In this document: in pieces, positions 32,170 through 41,764 of the stretch
How the letters are laid out: every line of letters starts with the position of its first letter
How positions within the stretch are numbered: the stretch's first letter is position 1
Source: Silene conica
Taxonomy: Eukaryota; Streptophyta; Magnoliopsida; Caryophyllales; Caryophyllaceae
Assembly: GCA_029255685.2 (NCBI GenBank)
Contig: CM055316.2
Span: forward strand, 76,134,861-76,198,860
Direction: 5' to 3'
Length of the DNA stretch: 64,000 nucleotides
Position numbers and translations under genes: made by a program
The notes under the pieces: model-generated
Database searches by the model: none
What the model was told of the DNA's origin: nothing
What the model saw: the letters and a program-made list of their open reading frames with translations, nothing else

Positions 32170-35100
32170 TCATTGGAATATGGAATGTACGAGGTATGAA
32201 TAGAGTAGAAAAGCAGAAAGATATAAATAAGTTACTGCTTCATAATAATGTAGGTTTATTTGCTTTGTTAGAAACTAAAATAAAGCCCCAAAATCATCAT
32301 CATGCTATGGCTATTTTCAATAATTGGAGTATAAGTTCAAATACTCATACTCATCCTGGTGGGCGTATCTGGATTGGGTGGAAACCTGATGAATACTATG
32401 TTGAGTTCCTTGAATACAAGCCACAATACATTCATCTGTTTGTTAAGCATATCCCTAGCCATATGCACTTCAATATTACAATGGTCTATGCTTTCAATGG
32501 GATTGCAGAAAGAGAAGCTCTGTGGTCTGATTAACTAGACTATCAGATGGTATCCAAGGTCCTTGGGCCATAGGGGGAGATTTTAATTGTGTTATGCAGC
32601 CTGAGGAGAGATTAGGAGGCAGTTTCTCTTTAGCTGAGGCCACTCCCTTTCAAGATTGCATTGCTTATTGCCAGTTGGAAGAATGCCCAACCATAGGGGC
32701 CTTTTATACGTGGTCTAATAAACAAAAGCCAACTGACAGGGTTTATACTAGACTAGACAGAGTTTTCACTAATGCTGATTGGGACAGAGAGCTACCAAAT
32801 ATGCAGGCTAATTATCTTCCTGAAGGCTATTTTGATCATAATCCATGTATCATTCAAAACATGGTCAGTGGAGAGGAGATTCATACTAGACACAGACCTT
32901 TTAAATTCATGAACATGTGGTGTGAAACTAAGATATACTCACAGTTGGTGGAGCAGCATTGGAGGACAGCAAGGTATGGGACTCATATGTATCTGCTGGT
33001 ACAGAAACTGAAGGCAATGAAACAGCCTCTGAAAACCTTGAACAAACAGCACTTTTCTGATATTGAGAATTCCACTGAAATTGCTAAGCTGAAACTGAAG
33101 ATCTGCCAGGAAGCCTTGATCAAAAACCCTGGAGATATCAGTCTAATGCAAAATGAATATGATGCCCATGCTATTTACACCCAGCTGCATAACCAGTTAC
33201 TCATTTTCCTAAGACAGAAAGCTAAGGCTCACTGGCTACAGGAAGGGGACTCCAATACATCCTACTTTCATGGGCTCCTCAGAGCTAGAAGGAGGAGGAA
33301 TAAGATCTATCAATTGGCAGATGGTGCAGGAAATATTCATACTGACGTTCACAGTATCCAAGAGAGCTTTCTAGCTTACTATCAGAAGCTACTGGGGACA
33401 AGAACACCTACCAAACCAGTGGTCACTCATATAGTGCAACAAGGGGCCATATGTACTGAACACCATTGTGACATACTGAAGCAGGCTATTTCAGATGCTG
33501 AAATCAAAGACACCTTATTTAGCATTCCTGATGATAAGGCCCCAGGCCCAGATGGATACACTAGTAAATTTTTTAAAGCCAGTTGGGACATCATAGGGAA
33601 GGATGTGTGCAAAGCAGTCCATGAATTCTTTACTGAGGGACAGTTGCTTAAGCAACTGAATGCCACCAATGTCACACTTATTCCTAAACTAGATCATCCC
33701 CAGAATGTGACTCAGTTCAGGCCAATTGCTTGTTGTAATGTGGTCTACAAGATAATATCCAAATTACTTTGCAATAGACTGGCTAAGGTCTTACCTGACA
33801 TCATATCACCTAGTCAAGGAGGGTTCATTCATGGTCGAAGTATTATGGAGAACATCTTGATATGCCAGGATATTATTAGACTCTATGGAAGGAAAACAGT
33901 ATCCCCTAGGTGCTTATTCAAAATAGATTTACAGAAGGCCTATGATACAGTCGAGTGGGATTTTTTGGAACAGATGTTGGAGGCTCTCAAGTTCCCAACT
34001 CAATTTGTTAGACTGGTGATGGAGTGTGTTAAAACAACTACTTTCTCTTTATGTCTCAATGGCAACACATTTGGCTTTTTTCCTGGCAAGAGAGGGCTCA
34101 GACAAGGAGACCCTATATCTCCTCTCTTGTTCACAGTGTGTATGGAATATTTGTCCAGGCTCCTGCATTATACCACAACCACAATGGATTTCAAATATCA
34201 TCCCTTGTGTGGTCCTATGAAGCTTTCACACCTTATGTTTGCTGATGACCTCCTTTTATTCAGTAAAGGGGATGTCCATTCTATAATGATACTACTCAGA
34301 ACATTTGCTACCTTTTCTGAGGCTTCAGGATTGAAAATGAGTCCTTCAAAGACTAATGTATACTTCAATGGGGTCCAAGAGTCAGTCAAGGCAGATATTG
34401 TTCAAGTAGCAGGCTGTGTTGAGGGATCCTTACCTTTTAAATACCTTGGGGTGCCCATCAAACCAACAAAACTGAATGAACTGGATTGCAAACCTATAAT
34501 AGACAAAGTTATGGAAAGGATCAGAGCAATAGGGGCAAGGAAATTGTCTTATGCTGGAAGACTAATCCTTATTCAAGCTGTTCTGAAATCCCTACACTCC
34601 TATTGGGCTCAAATTTTTATATTGCCTACTTCAGTGACTCACAAGCTTGAAGCTATGTGTAGGAATTTCTTATGGGATGGAGGGGTGGATTACAAGAGGG
34701 TTACCCCCTGTGGCATGGGAGAAGGCATGTAAACCTATCAAAGAAGGGGGCTTGGGACTCAAAAATGATGCATACTGGAACAAAGCAGCAGTAGGGAAGT
34801 TAGCCTGGTGGGTTCATGCTCGGGCTGATAAGCTATGGGTGCAATGGGTTAATCATATATACATTAAAGGACAGGACTGGCAGAATTATTCTCCAAAGCT
34901 GGATGTTGCTTGGACATGGAAAAAAATATGCAAGATCAAAGACATACTGGTCACTGTATCTGCAGAATGGCTTGATGGACAGAATCAGTACTCTATCAGC
35001 AAGGTTTATGATCAGATTAGGCCTGCAAGTCCTGAGGTGAATTGGTCTGGATTGATTTGGAATACCTGGACAACAAAGAAGCATATCATGATTAATTGGA

Positions 35101-35534
35101 TGTATCACCACAAGGCTCTCAAGACAAAAGACAAGCTAGCTCAATATGGAGTAACAACTGATGATTTGTGTTGCATTTGTGGGTCTGCCACAGAACTGGT
35201 TTCACATCTGTTTTTTGACTGTATGTATAGCTCTCAGATTCTGCAGCATCTCAGGGCATGGACAGGACTTATGCTACCTGGCTCAGCTATATCAGACTGG
35301 TGCTTGAGTAGACGAGGATCAAAGCTGAAGAGAGGAGTGTTGTATGCTATCCTTAATGCCACTGTTTATCACATATGGAACCAAAGGAACAAGGCTAGAC
35401 TAGAGAACAGACTGCTGAGACCTGAGATTATTGTTAATTTGATTAAGGATGAGATTAGTAAGAAAATAGCATATAGATGTAAAGGCCATATCCCTCCCAA
35501 GGATAAGGCCTGGATTGCTAAACTGATGATGTAA
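32166..35534 (+). pseudogene. LINE ORF2 (endonuclease-reverse transcriptase), two frameshifts
   Basis: It encodes in order an APE-like endonuclease (IGIWNVRGMN, LFALLETKI, then GGDFNCV, FYTWSN, RLDRVF, FDHNPC), a reverse transcriptase (KAPGPDGYTSKFFK, FRPIACCNVVYKIISK, SQGGFIHGRSI, KIDLQKAYDTVEW, RGLRQGDPISPLLF, MFADDLLLFS at about 34236-34262) and a zf-RVT domain (CCICGSATELVSHLFFDC). The chain is spread over three frames: 32166-32534, about 32528-34732 and about 34690-35534. The first break (near 32530) looks like a one-base loss and the second (near 34700) like a one-base gain. They do not overlap usefully, so no full product is made. Catalytic residues in each piece look intact, so the breaks are recent or sequencing errors. 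Confidence 0.9.
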
Positions 35535-35634
35535 AGGGACTGTTTAAAGGAAGGATTTTCCTTCCTTTTTTTGAGCTTCAATATATTTTTACATTTCACC
35601 AAAAAAAAAAAAAAAAAAAAATAGAGTTTAGATT

Positions 35635-36246
35635 CTTAATTTTTAATAAATTTAACAGTAATTTATAAATCAAAATGCATGCTAAATTTAAAATTTATGT
35701 GTTCATTGTTAGAATAAGTTAATCCCCAAATAAAAAAAAATGCATCACTGTAAATTTACATCATGCAACTATTTTCTTTTGTTATAAAGATTAAATTTTA
35801 CATATCTATCTAGACAATATAATTTAAAGGCTAATTATTACAGTAATTTTTTTAGTGTTCCGTACTTGCGTGTAAAGATAAGCTATTTACAATGTATTTA
35901 TCTAAAAACTAAAACATTTTAATTATTATTTTATTTTACACTCTAAAAAAATATTAAAAGGTAAAATTATTAGGTGAAGTTAAATAGTTAATAGCTTCTA
36001 ATACACTTTTGACCTTTTTTTGTCTATAATAAATTTTAGAATTTATTCAACGTGTTATCTAAAATATTAAAGTTCTTTTGGAATATAAAAAGTAACAATT
36101 TACTCCGTAGTCGTTAATGAAAAATATATTGTATAAATAGTATACTTATACAATATAATTAAAACGCTAAATTAAGTAGTTTTTTTATCGTCGTGTGCCA
36201 AGATAAGATATTTATAATGTGTAATTGTGTTTATCTAAAAAAATTA
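35635..36246. other. AT-rich intergenic, nothing recognised
   Basis: No open frame of note and no bounded repeat. It begins with a third, weak relative of the 30606-30771 repeat (aaaatgcatgctaaattt). Confidence 0.45.
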
Positions 36247-36610
36247 TCTATAAAATCTAATTAAAAGTGTAGTCTAAGAAGTGTGGCATGGCAAAATTAA
36301 ACGTGACATGACAACTTCAAATGTGACATGGCGAAAAGAAGTGACATCGATTATTAATTTAAGAAAAAAAATATAAGTTAAGAAATTAAAAAATATAAGC
36401 TTTAAACACAAAAAAAATATAACCATTGATCTTCTCTCATAATTTATGTTATTTATTTACCTTTATTAATTAACATTTATTTCCTTTATTTAATGAAATG
36501 ACCTTTTAACTTTATTTTCATTACTATATATACCCAGTTTATACATCCCATATTTTTTTTTTATCTTCGTTCTATTCATAAAATTTTGAGAGAATTAGTT
36601 GCAAAATATT
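36247..36610 (+). mobile_element. Helitron-like 5' segment
   Basis: It starts TCTATAAAATCTAATTAAAA after an A. It runs in parallel with the Helitron at 52454-53106 for about 350 bp: repeated gtgacatgacaa motifs, then aatttaag, then ttgatcttctctcataattta, then attcataaaattttgagaga. No hairpin plus CTAG end was found for this copy, so its 3' limit is open. Confidence 0.5.
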
Positions 36611-36638
36611 TCATATGTAACTATTATAACAACCCTAA

Positions 36639-37074
36639 TTTCAACTTTATTCAAAAATTAGCACTAAAGTATACATAGAAAAGTAAAATAGTTATTTCGT
36701 TTTTTATTTTTATTATGTTTTGAATTAATTAGAATCTTATTATTTATTATTTTTTGTGTTTCTTTTAATATTGAAGGAGAATGATTTTTCATCTTTAGTC
36801 AAAAAATTGGCAGTGAGGTATACCTAGAGAACTAAATTAATTATCCGCTTCTTATTTTTATTATATTTTGAATCAATTAGAATCTTATTAGTTTTTTTTT
36901 GTGTGTTTATATGAATATTGCAGGAGGTTGAATTTTCAACTTTAGTCAAAAAGTTCTATGTAAAGTATACGCAAAGAACTAAGTTAATTATTCTCTTTTT
37001 TACTTTTATTATGTTTTGAATCAATTAGAATCTCATCAGTTATTATTTTTGTGTTTACATTAATATTACAAGGG
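36639..37074. repeat. Three degenerate tandem copies of about 146 bp
   Basis: Units begin tttcaactttattcaaaaa (36639), tttcatctttagtcaaaaa (36787) and tttcaactttagtcaaaaa (36934). Each continues with agtatac..agaactaa, ttattatgttttgaatcaa, ttagaatct and tgtgttt..aatatt. The divergence points to an old array. Confidence 0.75.
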
Positions 37075-37749
37075 ATGACATACTCACGTATAAATAACAA
37101 TGCATGAAATTGAAAATAATAGCTATGGATTTTCTTTACATATTTTTTCTTTATTTGAATGACTTTTATATTTGCCAATTTTTTTCTTTCTACAATGGTG
37201 TGTTTGAAACATCGAAAGGTTACAAAAACCTTTAATAAGTTATTGACATGTTACATTATTGTGTTTCAATCTTTCTTCCACGTTGGTATCCTTTGTAACA
37301 CTTATGTTCTATTTTTATTTTGTAAAACGGGTTAGAAATCAAATTGGTTAGTCAAAGTGTTAAAGTACGATGCACATATATCAATTTTATCATATCATAG
37401 TGTTATAAATATATTCATAATAAAAATATACACGATTAGTAATTAGTTAGAAACCAATTCTTATTCTCCAATTTGTTGTTCTAATTCCAATGCTTTCATC
37501 AAGCCCTTAAATCATTTTTTGCTTTCCATCAAATATATTATTCTATAATCACAATGTGGATAAATGTTCTTTTCTAAATGATCTGTTTATATTTTATTTC
37601 TTATGAATTAGGAAATGTTAATATTTCGTATGAAGTATAATAATATTATTTTGATTATCCTTTTGGATGAATGGTCGAATTTGAATAATCTATGTTTGGA
37701 ATTGTATATAAATCTCTATTTGTTGCGTGATTCCAATAGATGTTTAATT
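37075..37749. other. AT-rich intergenic, nothing recognised
   Basis: No gene. The small open frame at 37615-37812 overlaps the MULE-like end and is chance. Confidence 0.45.
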
Positions 37750-37994
37750 ACTTTTGGGCTATTTAGCATATTACTACCCAATAAGTCTACAATTTTGCAT
37801 CTTACTACCTAATATGTTCAATTATTCAAATAACAACCTAATAAGTGTAAAAACTTACACGATTACTACCAAAATGACGAAAATTGCTAAAAAATGACGG
37901 AAATCATTTTATTTCATCCTTTTTAATTTTAAACCTAAATTAATACCTATAGTACCCTTCTCCTCTCCTTCCTCCATTAAAACACATCCAATTA

Positions 37995-38136
37995 CACCGA
38001 GAATATCAAAATTACATGCTCAACAGAATCAAATGCTTCATTAAGTTTAGCTTCATTGCTCCTTTGAGTAGCCCATACACCTTGTTGAACAGATAACTCC
38101 AGATTTTCACGATTGCTGCTCTTCACAATAAAATAC
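37995..38136 (-). pseudogene. Captured exon of CPSF30-L YTH domain (Pack-MULE cargo)
   Basis: The minus strand encodes RYFIVKSSNRENLELSVQQG followed by VWATQRSNEAKLNEAFDS and VEHVILIFSV. This is nearly identical to the start of the YTH (m6A-reader) domain of plant CPSF30-L, as I recall Arabidopsis At1g30460. An intron acceptor (TTTGTAAACGCAG) with apparent intron sequence precedes it. Similarity stops abruptly at the exon end with an in-frame stop. It is therefore a genomic fragment captured by the long-TIR element, not a working gene. The high conservation implies recent capture. Confidence 0.8.
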
Positions 38137-38804
38137 CTGCGTTTACAAAGCACCAAATGAATAAGAACATTAGAAAATATACATCTGCAAATCACAGGTT
38201 CACAGCACCATATGTAGGTTGAGGAGGAATGTGCAGCTAGAGAGAAGAAGCAGAAAAAAAGCCCAACGTGATGAAAGAGGTCTTCAGTCTGACTGAGATT
38301 TTGAGTCAATCATAGAAACCCACTTTTTCGGAATTAATTCGGAATGTTATGTTGCCGGGTCTGTAGTACAGACGCAGTTACGAAAGTTCGGAATCAGTCT
38401 ACCAGTGGAATCAGTAAAGCCATGGTTGTGACTGATTATCAACCACATACCAGGCAACATAACATGGGATCAACCCCTTAATTTTGAGTCTTACATATTC
38501 ATAATTGATTCGTATAAATTCTAGACCCTAAGTTCTTGCCTGCAAAAGCTCACAGATTGTAATTGAAAAAAAATGCTTATTTAATCAATTTGAGAAGAAA
38601 ATAGAAGACTACCTCCCTCTAGTGATGCAAATTAGGCATATCATGGAGGTTTTGTTAATGGATAAAAATGGGGCATGAATAATTAATTTATAATGAGATT
38701 TTACGGGGGAGGGAGAGGGATGGGTAAGATTTTAACAAGAATAGTTTTATTAAGAGAAGGGTGAGATGGTCATTTAACTTAACCCGAACACTTAAAACTA
38801 ACTT
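38137..38804. other. Remaining cargo of the long-TIR element
   Basis: Left of the YTH exon on the minus strand lies apparent intron sequence. At 38343-38466 a 13-bp inverted repeat (atgttatgttgcc / ggcaacataacat) brackets about 100 bp of higher GC content. No source gene is recognised for it. The rest is AT-rich. Confidence 0.5.
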
Positions 38805-38960
38805 AAGTTCGATTTCCGTCAAAAAAGTAGCGAACTGAATAATGTTATGTGATTTTAGGTAGTTAGTTGCAAAATTAACTATATTAGGTGATAAGATGTA
38901 AAATTTTAGACTTTTTTTTTTTTTTTTTTTTTTTTTTGGCAGATGTAAACTATACCAAGA

Positions 38961-39566
38961 TTACACAGCTGCCTTCGCAAGGTTGTGAGCAACCTTGCTA
39001 AGGTTCCTTGGTACAAAACTAAAACATAAGCAAATAAGAGCAGGAAAACACGAATTAATATCAAATACAACGCCGAAAAATATAGAACTAGTAGCCTCGG
39101 AACCACCATCTTTAACCGCAACAATCTTGAAGGGACATTCAACGCTTGACAAAGAACAGGAACAGCCATTACTCATCAGAAACCACGGAAACCAATAAAC
39201 CCCTTGAACCATCGGATCCAAGAAGAGGGCACAAAGTGTACTTACGCCACAGGGACGTAGAAAGAAAAAGGGGGACAAAGACCATAGAAGCCTATGCCAA
39301 ACGGAGCCGAAACTCCTACACTTTAGGAGCCACTCAAAACAGGCAAGTAAGCCGAAGTTCAAAACAACGAGCAAGGAGAGATCCGTCCCAAAGACAATCC
39401 ACTTGAACAACCCCATGGCAATCCAAAGAGGCCAAGAAAAGGACACAGCACACATCCAAAGAAGAAAAACTAAAGGCTTTATTATATGAGTCTTTATTAG
39501 TTGGCAAAAAAGAAAATACGATTTAAACTTATAAACCATCATCGTAGACAACAACAACCACCGCAA
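38961..39566 (-). pseudogene. LINE RNase H-like C-terminal fragment
   Basis: A 201-codon open frame. Its last 60 or so residues (FKIVAVKDGGSEATSSIFFG onward to VPRNLSKVAHNLAKAAV) resemble the RVT_3/RNase H tail of plant L1 ORF2 proteins. The upstream part is not recognisable. It belongs to the short LINE and has no start context of its own. Confidence 0.6.
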
Positions 39567-40112
39567 CTAAGCCCACCAAAACCACCACCACACAATCCGA
39601 CTCCCACCTACCTTCTACGCCTTCCACGCCCACCAAAGGTGACAACACCCAGCCACACCAAAGCAGCCGCCCCCAGCCACCCCCAGCCACCCCGATCAAT
39701 CCAGACTAAACCCGAAACCGAAAACCAGCCACGGACCCACCGACACAACCCAACAAAACAATGAGACTCCAAATTCCAAAACCGAACCCCCCCAGGACCA
39801 TTGGTATGCATACAACTGACCACCATCGAAAGACAAGAGACCGACGCAACAAAAAAAACAAGAGACTGATCGACAGGTGATGAGCTCCATTTTGGTCATC
39901 ATTTCCTTTACATTTTCTTTGTTTTCGGTCACGATTCGACCTCGATTTGCGTATCTTTAGGTGTTTTTACGTCCGTTGCCTCGTATATTCCTATTCGATC
40001 CAATTTTTGTAGGTATTACGGCGTGGGCGAATAAACGGGTGAAATCGAGCCGGATTTAGAACGATTTATGAAGAAATGTGGAAGAATTGTGAAGGAGGCC
40101 TCCCAGGCCCTC

Positions 40113-40550
40113 CCAGCCGGTCTCAAACCGGCGGCCGGTCGGCCGGCTGGTGGCCTTGACTCAAGATTTCAAACAAAAATGTGAAGAATTTTCCAGCCCC
40201 TTAAGAAAAGCCTCCCAGCCGGTGGCCTACCGGCAGCCGGCCAGCCGGCTGGGATGACTGTTCCATACTTAGCCAAATCCGAAGAATCAAGAAAATGAAT
40301 TGCTGGGCAGATTCAAGTAAAAGGGTCCCCAGCCGGTCCACCACCGGCGGCCGGTGAACCGGCTGAGGGTACCTGTAGCCAAGAAGAAGAAGAGAAGAAA
40401 TCAGAAGTTGAGGACAAGCCTCCCAGCCGGTGCCGGACCGGCAGCCGGCCGGCCGGCTGGGAATCATGGACCATTTGAAGAAAAGTCAGAAGTCGGATTT
40501 TGGGCTCTCAGCCGGTCCACCACCGGCAGCCGGTCGACCGGCTGAGAGGC
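40113..40550. repeat. Array of five GC-rich hairpin modules in the 5' LTR
   Basis: Modules centre near 40137, 40228, 40347, 40445 and 40527, about 80-120 bp apart. Each has the plan (C)CCAGCCGGT..ACCGGC-n-GCCGGT..CCGGCTGGG. Outer arms pair over 8-12 bp; for example CTCTCAGCCGGT pairs with ACCGGCTGAGAG in the last. A second small hairpin (ACCGGC-n-GCCGGT) lies inside. Between modules the sequence is ordinary and unrelated. Confidence 0.85.
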
Positions 40551-40570
40551 CTTTTTCGTATTTCCGCACT

Positions 40571-40580
40571 CTATATAAAC
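40571..40580 (+). promoter_or_regulatory. LTR TATA box
   Basis: CTATATAAAC lies just downstream of the hairpin array, in the position expected for the U3 promoter. The copy in the 3' LTR is near 50838. Confidence 0.65.
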
Positions 40581-41582
40581 CCGCACTTAGTCTATTACAT
40601 AGGACGTAACTTTTACATACTTTTCTAGGGTTTTGCACTGTTCCATTGCTCTATACTTAGACTCAAAAAACTCTCTTAAAATTTTAATCCTCTTTAGATC
40701 TTAGTTTAATCTTTCAATATTAGTTAATCCTTTCTTAGTAATTCTCTTAGCTTTGTTCTTGGGCAATTTTAGAAGACTCTTATTGGGTTGTAATTTGAGG
40801 GTTTGAGAGAATCCTCCAAGTTGTAATCCAAGTTCCTTGCTTTTTTTTTCCTTATTATTGGTATAATCTTCTTCATCTCTACTTTATCTTTGCTTTTCCT
40901 TTAAGTTTTGTTTGTTTAATTGTTTACTCTTACTTAATCCAACATGTCTAGCAATTCCTCATCATTTGTTTACATACTTATGTTAGCCATGTGTGAGTAG
41001 TTCCCCTACTAAGGTTAGGGGTGTGCTTTGGTTTGTTGTTAGCTATGAATCTTGCTTAGGGTTATGATTTGGTTCTCTTCTTTGCTAGGTTTTCATTTAT
41101 GCATGTTACATGTTTGATGAAATGTCACAACGATGGTTGGACATGATTCTCATTGTTGTTGGCCTTTGATGATAGTCTAGGGCTTTCGCGGACATGTATA
41201 TTTGTTAGGTTGGCCTTATTTGTAGCGAAAGCTAGGATAGGGATCGACTTTAGGTGAGTCAAATCGATAGACGAGACAAACCTAAGCCTAGTATAGTGGA
41301 GACCTTAGATTCCCTTGCATGATTCGTTACCAACTTACCTTAGTACCCCCGACATCTTAGTATCTTTTATTCATCGATTTCATCTTGACACTTTTGCTTT
41401 AATTTATCTTTAGTAGTTGTTAATCAATCACAAACTTATTACCCAACTCGAGCTCGAACTAGAACTTAAATATACAACTTCCCCACCGTCTTTTGGGTTC
41501 GACCCTAAATTATACTACTTAATTTGGGATTTTATAAATTGTTTTTGGTGCCGGAATCGACGGCAAAATCCGGCCATCAAAA

Positions 41583-41600
41583 TGGCGCCGTTGCCGGGGA
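41583..41600 (+). other. Primer-binding site (tRNA-Asp type)
   Basis: TGGCGCCGTTGCCGGGGA lies 3 bp after the 5' LTR. It is complementary to the 3' end of plant tRNA-Asp, the primer used by Athila-type elements. Confidence 0.85.
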
Positions 41601-41764
41601 TGGTGTTTAGAAGTTGTGTAGTTTAGTTTTAGTTGTAGTCTTGAGTTAGTTGAGCTTGCTTTTGTTTTGATAAAAGATTTGGTAGTTATTTGTAGAGTGC
41701 TTGTTTTATTGCTCACCCTAGTGTTTAATAAACACTAGGACGACTAATTGGTTTGCTAAGTTTT

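Larger units (their letters stand above)
30793..35620 (+). mobile_element. Full-length L1-type LINE with target duplication
   Basis: A 4.83-kb non-LTR retrotransposon. The target sequence atagagtttagatt is found on both sides (30779-30792 and 35621-35634). The 5' end starts in an (AAC)n-rich leader, two ORFs follow, and the 3' end is a run of about 21 A. ORF1 is a zinc-knuckle gag-like protein. ORF2 has endonuclease, reverse transcriptase and zf-RVT regions, in the usual plant L1 order. The 5' end appears complete, but ORF2 has two frameshifts, so the copy is probably inactive. Confidence 0.92.
39878..41579 (+). repeat. 5' LTR
   Basis: A direct repeat of 50146-51845 and nearly identical to it. 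The visible differences are around 40674-40710 (an a/g change, an a/t change and a 2-bp length difference). The U3 part contains five GC-rich hairpin modules and then a TATA box. Confidence 0.95.

Noticed and set aside
32166..35534. Programmed frameshifting of LINE ORF2
   Set aside because: Two breaks of opposite sign at sites without slippery heptamers fit mutation better than programmed shifts; plant L1 ORF2 is normally one frame.
40113..40550. CRISPR-like regular repeats
   Set aside because: The modules are regularly spaced but they are internally palindromic, variable in sequence, located in a plant LTR retrotransposon, and duplicated with the LTR. No cas genes and no prokaryotic context exist.
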